64,000 bases of DNA from Trichomonas tenax. Lineage: Eukaryota > Parabasalia > Trichomonadida > Trichomonadidae. A program made the position numbers and the translations under genes. Positions 49,198 to 58,571 of the stretch are shown in pieces. Location: NCBI GenBank assembly GCA_023091735.1, contig JALKBU010000040.1, forward strand, positions 48,978-112,977, read 5' to 3'. The notes beneath the pieces are model-generated. The model saw only the letters and a list, made by a program, of their open reading frames with translations. It was not told the DNA's origin and made no database searches. Position 1 is the stretch's first letter; every line of letters starts with the position of its first letter.

Positions 49198-50923
49198 CAA
49201 TAAGATATCATTCATCTTTTGTTTTGTGAAAACTGAGTTTACAAACAGTCATTTTGTTCACCACATACATATTCTTTTGATGTTGCTTCACCTTTTTGCA
49301 ATTGAAATTATTAGTTATTTTAATCATTTCAAAGAATACAAAAATATATATCACATTGAATTTAAAGTATGAAAACTAACAACCATACTTTGCATAGCAT
49401 AGCCAAAATGGTTTAATGTAACACGCATAGCTTGAGCATATCTTGTATTTTATATTTTTTATTTTTTGGTATATTCTTTTATATTGCTTCTCGAGGTGAA
49501 GCTAATAAGTAACCTTTTATGTCATATCTAATTCTGGAACTATAGAATCATATTTTCATATGAGGATCAAAATTTGACGCGTAAACATAGAAGTGGGTCA
49601 ACCTAAATTTGAATACTTTGATGGTTCTATAGCTTTTAAATACTATTGTGATGCTATCTATCAAATATTAGAGCATGCTTGTTTACGATAACCGCAAAAA
49701 ACATTGAAACATCAAGAATGGTTTTATATCTGCATATCATGCATATGCAAAATAACTTATCAAAAAATACCCTTTACGGCGGTTATTGTAAAATTGGCAA
49801 ATTTTTTCTTATGTAAAGTCAGATTTTTATTTTTCTTCGGTATTGAGTTTCAGCGTGCAATATTATTGGAAAAGGCAATTAAAATGTAGATTATAGTATA
49901 GTATATATAGGAGATCAGTGTACTTGGCTTTTAAGTTAGCTCCATTCTATTTATAACGAAATTGAAATCATTGTTTCTCGACTTTAAGCATTTTGGAATG
50001 ACTAGGTAGGTTAAATTTAACATACTTATATTTTGTTATATATTTCATTCCATAATTGGCTTTTTCCATGCTTATTGAATTAAAATTGAATCGATGCTAA
50101 CAATGAAAATAGAGTGAGCAATGTTAAATGATATCAATCTGATCTGGTTATAGAAGTAAACAATATGATATCAATAGTTTCCCAATTAAGCATTTATCAT
50201 TCGAAGCTAGAGAAAAAAGAAAAAAAAGAAGTGATTGAAATCAAGGTCCGAACATGTTCCAATGTAACGATAAGGTTAACCATTCTGCCAGATCTAATAA
50301 GGTTATTATTAGGAAATTTAAGTATTTGATGAATTTCTAAATTTCATTCATCAGATTCTCATTAATGGCCATGGATATTGGACCTTTTTTCTCAAGAATA
50401 ATATATAGTGTCAATATCTGTGAGTTTTTGCTTATTTAGTTTCTCATTTATTGAAAGTTTTCCAATCAATTTTTTCATAATTTCATTTTTGAGCAGAAAT
50501 TCGAAATTTATTTTTCTTTAAATGTAAAGGAGGATTATGTCAAATCTTTGACTTTCTTATTTTCCTCTACTATTTCTAATATAGTATATATAGGACTATA
50601 CAAAAATGTGTGCAAAGTTTGGCGCTCCAATTTCAATTTTCAATGGTTGTCACACCTCTGTAAACATAGCTATTTTTTTAAAATGATAAATTAATTTAAT
50701 CTGTATGATTTATTTTGACTCGAATATTAAGTACTACTAATGGTACATATATTATATACGAAGATATAAATATTGTTATTTAGAATTGATAGAGTTTTAA
50801 TAATGTCTAAAAAATGTTCTTCCGAATTTACATGATAAATCTAATTTGTCAGATTTTGATAACATTACCAAGAATTTGGCAGATTTTAAAATTGAAAGAA
50901 ACCGCCGTGTCTTAATTATTTTT
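49198..50923. other. Long AT-rich spacer, about 1.7 kb
   Basis: No supported ORF. GTATATATAGGA-like TATA runs occur at about 49,898 and 50,581, and TTTGACGCGTAAAC at about 49,573 matches the recurring motif. Otherwise nothing. Confidence 0.45.
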
Positions 50924-50931
50924 TCATTTTT
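50924..50931 (+). promoter_or_regulatory. Initiator-like TCATTTTT
   Basis: It lies 5 bases upstream of the ATG at 50937 and fits TCA-Py-(T/A). Confidence 0.5.
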
Positions 50932-50936
50932 CTAAA

Positions 50937-51572
50937 ATGGACCAAATCAAGTCTACTCTCTCCAAGTTTTCGCCAGCGTTACGCCGTGATTTCCTCGCCA
51001 TCCTCGTTAAACTTGCTGCCAAGAAGCTCAACATGTATACAGTCCGGAACGACTGGAGAACTAAAGATGGAATGTTGGACTTCATCAAGCGTAACTGGGA
51101 CAGCATTGGTAACTACATCAATTCTGACCCATGCATTAATTGGTTTTGTGTGAACTATCAGCCGCTTGCTCTTGCTTTCACGGATAGAAAGTTCGCACTT
51201 TTTATCCAGGACGCATGGACAGCGGTTGGTCCCGTTCTCAATAGACCCGACGTTTTTACTCTGTTTAAATACCAGAGTCAACTCGTTAAGAGTCTGTTGG
51301 AATCAAAGCCACAAATTCACATCCCTCCTATGTGGTCGCAATTTCCCGCTGGCATTGATCTCTTCAGCATCATAGAGCAATATAAGACTGGCACTGCTGT
51401 TATTACACCTCCGCAGTCACCAATTCAGCAACAATCTCAGCCACAGTTGGTTGACGACTTTTCTTTCAATATGGATCAGTCTAATGATCCATATTTTGGT
51501 GATAGCATAGATTACGATTGTGATTATCAAATGATGATCCAAGACGAACCATTCCAATTCACGTTTGAATAA
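50937..51572 (+). CDS. Hypothetical protein, helical N-terminal domain and Gln/Asp-rich tail
   Basis: The 211-aa protein has an N-terminal 145 residues that look like a compact helical domain (LRRDFLAILVKLAAKKLN, then MLDFIKRNWDSIGNYI, INWFCVNYQPLALAF) and a C-terminal 65 residues that are polar, Gln/Pro/Asp/Tyr-rich and probably disordered, with acidic-aromatic pieces (DDFSFNMDQ, DEPFQFTFE) like transcriptional activation regions. I do not recognise the domain. Higher GC than its spacers supports real coding. It ends in TAA. Confidence 0.65.
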   Translation: MDQIKSTLSKFSPALRRDFLAILVKLAAKKLNMYTVRNDWRTKDGMLDFIKRNWDSIGNYINSDPCINWFCVNYQPLALAFTDRKFALFIQDAWTAVGPVLNRPDVFTLFKYQSQLVKSLLESKPQIHIPPMWSQFPAGIDLFSIIEQYKTGTAVITPPQSPIQQQSQPQLVDDFSFNMDQSNDPYFGDSIDYDCDYQMMIQDEPFQFTFE

Positions 51573-52296
51573 GTAAGATGGTGAAACAAGTAGCAGAGCA
51601 GGTGTTACGTCTCTCCGCAAAATTATGGTATGATAGGTATCATAACTATGCTTATTTTTACCATTAGTGAGATTCCTTTTCATTCTGGCTGTTACATGTC
51701 CATCCATCAATCTTATTTCATTAGTGATTGCAACATCTTGCGCATCGTGAACATTCTGCCCGACTTCCTGCATAATACGGGAAAATCGTGCAATGCATGT
51801 TTACCTGTGCTTTCAGAGGTTGATTATATTAGAATTTTGCTATCACTTGCCGATGCATTCATAGATTTGTGTTATTAATTAAGAAAAAAAGTTTTATGCG
51901 CGAATTAATTTATTGTTTTTTAATATAGATTATGCTTCTAATATATAACTTTTGAACTAGGTCAATTTTCATCTTTAGTTTAATTGGTTGGAAATTGAAA
52001 AACTATATCTTCCTAACTCCTAATTTTCTAGGTCCATGATAACTTATTGAGCAAGTGTGCTTTTTGTGTTAGATTTTTTTATGCACTATAAAATATTATT
52101 CAAAGACCATATTAAAAAAAGTTTCTAAAGTCTGGGCAATTACTAGATTGTCTTAAATAAGTTGAATTCAATTTATTTTGGTCATATTTATATCTATGTG
52201 TTGAGAATATTTATATCAAAAATATGGAAAAATATAAAAATATGGTATTTAAAGCTGTATTTTAATACTGACGTAACAGTGTGAAGAATCAGGTAT
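51573..52296. other. AT-rich spacer
   Basis: Short ORFs at 51,417-51,878 are antisense or downstream shadows. Nothing supported. Confidence 0.45.
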
Positions 52297-52473
52297 TTAC
52301 TCTTCCTCTTCACCAGACTTGTTCTGGCCAGCTTTAGCATAACGAGCGTTGCGGAGGAACTTGGCGTTCATTCCCTTCTCGAACCAGAGTTTCTTGACAA
52401 TGCACTTATGGATACCATTGCGGTGGTGCTGGTGTGACCTGTTGTGGGCGGATGTGTTAGAACGCTTTGCCAT
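52297..52473 (-). CDS. RPL29: Large-subunit ribosomal protein eL29
   Basis: A 58-aa basic protein, short enough to be missed by length filters: MAKRSNTSAHNRSHQHHRNG, then IHK, KKLWFEKGMNAKFLRNARYAKAG, ending in EEEE. The N-terminal AK-x-x-N-x-x-A-H-N motif and KxxFxRNxRYAKK-type block are diagnostic of eL29. It is a component of the 60S subunit. GC-rich codon use stands out. The stop lies in a TAAA context. The hairpin-chain repeat begins only about 50 bp upstream of its ATG, so the repeat may have replaced its native promoter region. Confidence 0.95.
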   Translation of the reverse strand: MAKRSNTSAHNRSHQHHRNGIHKCIVKKLWFEKGMNAKFLRNARYAKAGQNKSGEEEE

Positions 52474-52521
52474 TGGAAAGGCAAGGCCAAGGCTTTATTT
52501 AATCGTTTTTCCTTCAATTTT

Positions 52522-53676
52522 TTGTGTTCGATACCGGTGCTTACTATGTTTTGTCCTTTTTAAAATCATCACGTTTTTCTCGTTTTCAATCCAAAATATG
52601 CGTTTTTAAGTTGAAATTCAAAAGAATGAAAGATCGAAAGACTATATTTCATATTATTCTGCTGAAATTCTATTTTATCTTTAACGTGGTATCTAACTGT
52701 AATCGAAAATTATGAAGGTTTATTTTTATATAATATAACGCTCATTCCTTGCTGGATAGAATACAGTACATGAGTGTATTGTCGCGTATGGAAATCCTGT
52801 CCCTAAAAATATCAGGAAAAGTGACTGTATGTAAAGTGTTTTTGTCAGGTTTTACAAGCTAACACACTTCATGCTTTGAAACAATTTCATCGCAAGGAGT
52901 GACTGACTGCGTAGGATATGACACAAGTTCAATGCAGTCAGTCACTCTTTGTGATGAAATTTAAAAAGTTTAAATTCATCTCAATATCGAAAACGTTTTT
53001 TACGCTTTCATGGTTTTCTTGAGACAATTCTGTTATCAAGTGGCTTTACATGGACAATGTTGACCATTATGAGCAGAATTGCCTCAAGAAAACCATGAAA
53101 TTTCGTTGATTCTTTTGGTTTAAGCAAAATCAGCATGAAAAATGGATCACTGGATGGAATGTCTTACCAACCTTATGCATTGGGTTGTTTTTAATAATGA
53201 TGTTGAACAATTTTGAAATCAACGAAATTTCATGGACTTAATTTTTGAGAATCCTATTTTTCTCGCTGCAATGCTGCTCATAAATGTATATGTATCCTTG
53301 ATCACCTTTTGTGAACAGCATTGCAGCATGACAAATTCCAAATTGCATAATGTTTTTACAAGATCATCATGCAGAATGACTCACTCCATATGGCTGCAGT
53401 TCCCTCATATACAATGAGTCATTTTGCATGATTAATTTTTATTTTTCATTAATTTAGAAAAATTGTTTGAGTTTTTCAAAAATATGGATATCTGACTTCA
53501 TCACACATATTGCATTAACTGAGTTCATGAGCTTGCTCGTTTCTTATATATGATTTAGTCAGATATCCATGTTTTATGAACAAATATAGTAGATATTTAA
53601 CGAATCACCTATTTGTCAATATTTTGCACGAAAAATGCATATAGTGCACAGAAATATTAGATTCCATACATGCTTC
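52522..53676. mobile_element. Hairpin-chain repeat, copy 2, truncated on the right
   Basis: About 97% identical to 29076-30231. It contains the left inverted end (about 52,781) and the first hairpins but stops in the middle of a stem at 53676, where copy 1 continues to its right end. The break joins directly to a short open frame (53673-53759). Confidence 0.9.
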
Positions 53677-53759
53677 ACTTCAATTTTTGCCATCTCTTCC
53701 TTAAGCAAGTTGTCAAGCACCTCGACCGAAGGTCTTTCGTCTAATGTTTGTTTGTCCAT
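53673..53759 (-). pseudogene. 5' stub of a gene cut by the repeat
   Basis: From the ATG at 53759 the minus strand reads MDKQTLDERPSVEVLDNLL, then KEEMAKIEVK, and runs into the repeat at 53676. Composition is protein-like and more GC-rich than the spacers. The rest of the gene is not found beyond the repeat, where eL29 begins. Confidence 0.45.
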
Positions 53760-55026
53760 TTATTAAGAAATAAAAAATAAAAAATTTTAAAAAATAAATT
53801 TACTTTTTCGAATATAGAAAATGGATGAGGAATTAAATGAAATGATGGATGTATTAAATATATATGTATCATTTTTATCTCATCTACCATATCATATATT
53901 TATCATCTATCAGCAGAGAGAGTAAATTCATTTTTTCATTTATGAGTTTAAAAAAATATAATGGTGAGGATTCCGACAATTTGGCAGAATCTGAACCATT
54001 ATATATATCATCATAAAACCTTCGAATTTTACCGAAGATATATTTGGAAAAGTGAAACTCCAGGGACATGCTAAAAGTTAAGGCAAAAAGTTCCAGGAAA
54101 GTACAATAATACAAGAATGTTATATACAACCGAGCGGGAAACTGTTCAAAAATCAAATATTTGATGCTTGGAGATAGTTTTTGTCTAAATCTCTGCTTTG
54201 ATTTAGATAGATATGGCCATCCCTACAATGCATCATTGCAGACATTCTAATAAATAAACAAATAAGAAAATACTCACTAGTATATCGTCCTGTTTGATTT
54301 TAAATTATAATCACACTTTAAAGTATTCAAGTTAATATAGCTTCCACTATATTCAATGGGATTATCTGCTAGCTACCATAGTTTTCAGCTTGAGCTTGGC
54401 TTTGTTTGAGAAAGATATTTTTAGTAAATACAAAATATGACATGTAAATACATTTTTTGTCGTGTAGTATCACAAAAAATCCGTTAAAATTTAGTTCTTC
54501 GATTTAATGATAATAATGATATAGGAAATGTGTGTATAGTCTATAGAAAAAGCCACAAAGGACAACTCCTCATTTTATGGTTGGCGGAGATCAAGAAGAG
54601 GTCACCACCGACAACATCATGCTCTGACCTTCTGGCTGTAGTCTTTTGTTAAAGGAGATGCTAAGATGTGCGGATGAGCATAAGAAATGTCTAAAATTCG
54701 TCGAAATGTTATGATATGAAATTACAAAAAACGAAGTAAATGCGAAATAATTATAATAATTAGATGGAAAACGAAAAGGTAGGTTCATGTTACGTTTAAG
54801 TTAAGAAGTAAAAGTCGCTACATCAAGAGATAAAGTCGATTTAATTTGAAAAATTTAAAATCACTTTTTCTCGAAAATTCCTCGATTAATGCATGTTATT
54901 TTCTTTACCATTGTTATCCATATCCAATTATGAGTAATTTCGCAAGTTCAGTCGGATAATTTAGTTATATATATATCGATAAATTTATAGAAAAAAATTT
55001 ACGTTAGTTTTTTTTTTCAAATTCTT
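53760..55026. other. Spacer, about 1.3 kb, with a gene trace
   Basis: Minus strand 54,024-54,052 encodes FHFSKYIFGKI as at about 5,400-5,431. TGACATGTAAA at 54,436 is the recurring motif. No intact gene. Confidence 0.4.
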
Positions 55027-56112
55027 ATGTTTTCTCAGCCAAAAAACAGCATCGTTCTAAACGCCGGTGACCCGATTCCTCCTCCGCCTGGGTGCGAGAT
55101 AGGGAGGGACAGAAGACCGCCGCCAATGATTCTAACGTATCACAAAGATACGAAAGGATACACACCAAAACAAGTACGAGAAATGATTGAAGCCAAAAAA
55201 CGCTACAAAGAGGAGTGCGAGATTGTTGATGTCCAAAGAGAACTCGCACGCTTTGAACAAAGAATGAATCCATCGAAAAAATCGAAATATCCACTTCCTT
55301 CATACCCAAAACCTCCAAAAATCGATGAGGATCTAGTGAGCGCGTTTTCTGAACCAGAAGCAACGAAATTTTACGATTATCCAATCCCACAAAATCCATT
55401 AAAACCGAAAAAACACTGTGAACATACAGAAGCACATATGGCACGTGGCTGCCCATGCTGCAACCCCGAAAAATATTCAGAAATACGTCCAAGGACAGCG
55501 AGATCTCAATTAACTTCCAGAACGCTCGAAACACAGTTAGAACCACCACCTAAGAAGAAAGATGGCATGCCGTATCAGATAGGAAACTCGTACTGGAATG
55601 TTTTGGATGAAATATCAATCCCAGCACGTCCAAAAACAGTCAGAAATGTTAACACAAAGCGTCCACAGTTTTCGATGCTTCGCACTGGTCCAAGGCCTGG
55701 TGGTATCCCAATTGTTCTCGACGATTTGGCTGCTTCGAGAGCGAGAGGTGAGGAAGACTACAGAAGGAGACTATCAAAGATAGATGATAAAGAGATGCAA
55801 GAGAGAGAAGAACTTCTTCGCAAGAGGAGTGAAACTTCGATAATGAAGACATCAAGAATGGATCAACAGATGCGTACTATATCAGCTCTCAGTGGGCAGG
55901 CCTGGGCAACAGGAAAACCATTATCGAGGCCTTCATCGCGGAGTGAAACAAGAGAAAACAAAAACGAAAAACAGAAAATGCCGAAAGATCTTGAAGAAGA
56001 TCTCAAGAAAGTTGCTGAGTTCGATGATAAAGTTTATTATGAAAGGAAGAAAGCACAACAACCTGCAGATGAACTGGAGAGACTTATAATGCTTGCAGGT
56101 TTAAATGTATGA
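55027..56112 (+). CDS. Hypothetical charged protein, Pro/Arg-rich with Cys/His cluster
   Basis: The 361-aa protein is polar throughout, with KQVREMIEAKKRYKEECEI as a possible coiled coil (49-80), proline-rich linkers (PLPSYPKPPKIDED), a Cys/His cluster HCEHTEAHMARGCPCC (about 128-145) that could bind one zinc, and charged helices in the last 120 residues. It has no signal or membrane segment. The composition recalls cytoskeleton- or flagellum-associated proteins, but no family is identified. It ends in TGA. Confidence 0.65.
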   Translation: MFSQPKNSIVLNAGDPIPPPPGCEIGRDRRPPPMILTYHKDTKGYTPKQVREMIEAKKRYKEECEIVDVQRELARFEQRMNPSKKSKYPLPSYPKPPKIDEDLVSAFSEPEATKFYDYPIPQNPLKPKKHCEHTEAHMARGCPCCNPEKYSEIRPRTARSQLTSRTLETQLEPPPKKKDGMPYQIGNSYWNVLDEISIPARPKTVRNVNTKRPQFSMLRTGPRPGGIPIVLDDLAASRARGEEDYRRRLSKIDDKEMQEREELLRKRSETSIMKTSRMDQQMRTISALSGQAWATGKPLSRPSSRSETRENKNEKQKMPKDLEEDLKKVAEFDDKVYYERKKAQQPADELERLIMLAGLNV

Positions 56113-56212
56113 AAATATAGAGAGAAAAAAAATGTTGTTTTAGATAAAATGTATTGTATTATCTATAACGAAAACAAAAACATAACATTTATAAAAAAAA
56201 CAAAAACAAAAT

Positions 56213-57565
56213 TTAAACATTACTTATTGATGAATCAATATGTTCAAGAATTCCATTCAAGTCTGCAGTTAAACCAGAAGAAGTCGTTTGTCCAGTTAAT
56301 TGGTCTGCAAGCGATGAAGAGTATAACTCTGAGACATAGTTTGCGAGTTCTAATTTGTTCTTTTGATATTTGGAATAAATATCTTTAATATATTGCTGTT
56401 TCTCTGTTTCTCTTTCTATAGCAATCTTCCTTGTTTCATTGTACTTCTTCTTTATTTCTTTCATCTCTTGTATGAGTTTGTTCTTCTTTGATTTTAGATT
56501 CTCTTCTTCGATCTCCCATTTCGAAACATTATCGTTAAAATCAAAATCGATTTCTTCGTCAGAACTCTCTGAATCCATTATTGCGGACAATGAATCTTGA
56601 GCTTCAACTTCAACTACCTGCATTCTTGCGATTTGTTCACATAAGTCGTCATATCTATCAGCAGCACTGTCGATCTTTTGTTGAATAATTTGGATTTCAT
56701 TTTCAAGAGTCTTCATTGAGTTATTGAATGACATATCATTGGCTTTGCTTTGTGCTTCACTTGCAATACTAATATTTGACGTTTCTAGTTGTATTGATGA
56801 TACTTTACGCTTTAATAATTCGATATCATCTTCAATTGATTTGTTTTTCGCTTCAGACTGAGATAAAAGCAATTCCAATCGTGTGTTTTCCGCCTTTTCG
56901 ATTGTACCGCCCATCATTCTGTAGTTTATATCAGAATCGTATGCTTTTAACACAGCATTAGCGGCTTCAACCTGTTTTGATGATGGCCCTGATTCGCTTA
57001 TATACTTTGTAAGTTCTTTTTGCGATGATTTTAGATTTTGGTTGTATCTTTCGTAATCTTCTTGTTCAATCTTTGGAACTTCGCGTTTTAATGATTTAAT
57101 TTCTGGAATTTTTGCTCTAAGATCTGAAAAGTCGAATGCATTTTCTATAATATCATATTCATCGCCAATGTTTAATCGGTATATTTCTTCCTCTTTTATT
57201 TCTTGATCTATTGTGTGGTTTTTTGCTGCTAATTGGCATGACTGCTTGATGATATCGGTAAAATCGACCATAATTTGTGATAATGTCGAGGAATTTGATT
57301 CAGATATTGAATCTCTCGTTTCTGCTTTCAAAAGATTAATTTCACCAATAGTAACCATATTTTCTTTTGATTGCTGAATCTGTTCGCGTCGTGCTTTAAG
57401 TTGCTGCTCAAGTGTTTGGACTTCCATTTCCAACATCGCGCGTTTCTTCCTTATTTCGTCGATCTCTTCTTGTGTAAATAAAGGATATTCTTTGAACTGT
57501 GGAATAGATATACTTCCCGGTGAATAAAAAGGACTATCTGTATCAGAATGTGTTAAAGAAATCAT
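56213..57565 (-). CDS. Long coiled-coil protein
   Basis: The 450-aa protein has coiled coil over most of its length (about 35-125, 165-240, 250-430), starting EEIDEIRKKRAMLEMEVQTLEQQ, with an acidic break (SESSDEEIDFDFNDN) around residue 335. The N terminus is short and polar; the C terminus has YVSELYSSSLADQL. This suits a structural protein of the flagellar or mastigont cytoskeleton or an intraflagellar transport factor, but I see no diagnostic domain. It is tail-to-tail with the gene at 55027, about 100 bp apart. Confidence 0.7.
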   Translation of the reverse strand: MISLTHSDTDSPFYSPGSISIPQFKEYPLFTQEEIDEIRKKRAMLEMEVQTLEQQLKARREQIQQSKENMVTIGEINLLKAETRDSISESNSSTLSQIMVDFTDIIKQSCQLAAKNHTIDQEIKEEEIYRLNIGDEYDIIENAFDFSDLRAKIPEIKSLKREVPKIEQEDYERYNQNLKSSQKELTKYISESGPSSKQVEAANAVLKAYDSDINYRMMGGTIEKAENTRLELLLSQSEAKNKSIEDDIELLKRKVSSIQLETSNISIASEAQSKANDMSFNNSMKTLENEIQIIQQKIDSAADRYDDLCEQIARMQVVEVEAQDSLSAIMDSESSDEEIDFDFNDNVSKWEIEEENLKSKKNKLIQEMKEIKKKYNETRKIAIERETEKQQYIKDIYSKYQKNKLELANYVSELYSSSLADQLTGQTTSSGLTADLNGILEHIDSSISNV

Positions 57566-57599
57566 TTTAAAATTATGCTCGTTTTAAATTAATTTTCCC

Positions 57600-57847
57600 T
57601 CTCTATTTATTCTACACCCAATAATATTGATACCCCCTTTTAATTGTTACACCCCTAAATATGAAAAATCCCTCTCTATTTTTTCAACACCTTATAATTA
57701 GGGGACTCTCCCAGCATATTTCTTACACACCCTATAATTACCAAGCCCCTTTTTATTTTTTATACCCTTCAACAAGATAATTACCCTCTTTATTTTTTCA
57801 ACGCCCTAAAAATATAAATTTTGATGCCCTTTTTAATTGAGTGATAA
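57600..57847. repeat. Degenerate C-run / TTTTTAATT array
   Basis: About nine loosely repeated pieces, each a CCC or CCCC run followed by TTTTTAATT or TATTTTTT at 20-35-bp spacing (for example ATACCCCCTTTTAATT, AAGCCCCTTTTTATT, TGCCCTTTTTAATT). It continues on the other side of the MITE (58485-58560). Confidence 0.6.
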
Positions 57848-58482
57848 ACAAATCCAACTAACGTGTTTTGTAAAGTGTCAGATTTGACATGTAATTGTTG
57901 TAAAATGACAGATTTGTTAGAACTCGAGAGCCAGTTTGCATTTAACAAAAATGAAAAAAAAGGAAAAAATTAGTGAATGTTTAAAAATATGGGCGAATTG
58001 AAATATTAGAGAGGTTATAAATTTGGAAAGAGATTACTTATTGCTAGTATAAATGTAATTATCATTCAAAATTTAAATAACTTACTGTTTAAAAAAAAAT
58101 TTAAAATCGAAAAATGAAAATAAAAATAAATTAGGGATTCTAATAATGTGAAATAAAGAAGTTATGTTTAAAATAATCAGAGACAAAATAAGATGGTGGA
58201 ATAAAATTAAAAGAAAGATTTTTTCGATAAAGGAGACTCAGGCTTGGCGCCTAAAGAGTAGTGTCGTGAAGACCTCAGTGGCACCGCCAGTGTCGAAGAC
58301 TGCGAATCATGCACTGGGACACCAAGTATAACATCTAAGTATCGTGAAGGCCGTGCATGCCTTCACGCACTTTCGAAGCTCTGTCTAGTTGACCCATTGC
58401 AAAATGACACTTTTTGTAAGCTGTTCACCAACTCTATTTCTGACAAATCTGACACTTTACAAAACACGTTAGTTGGATTTGT
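57848..58482. mobile_element. MITE-like element C, 635 bp with perfect 39-bp inverted ends
   Basis: 57848-57886 is the exact reverse complement of 58444-58482. The ends include TGTAAAGTGTCAGAT, shared with elements A and B. The interior has no ORF but carries GC-rich hairpins such as CGTGAAGGC...GCCTTCACG at about 58,341-58,365. This fits a non-autonomous DNA transposon. Confidence 0.8.
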
Positions 58483-58571
58483 CCAGCACTCCTTTTTAAT
58501 TTATCAGCCCCTAAATTTAGCCATTCACCTGTTTAATTTTAGTATCCCCTTGGATAATAAACGTATAGAAA

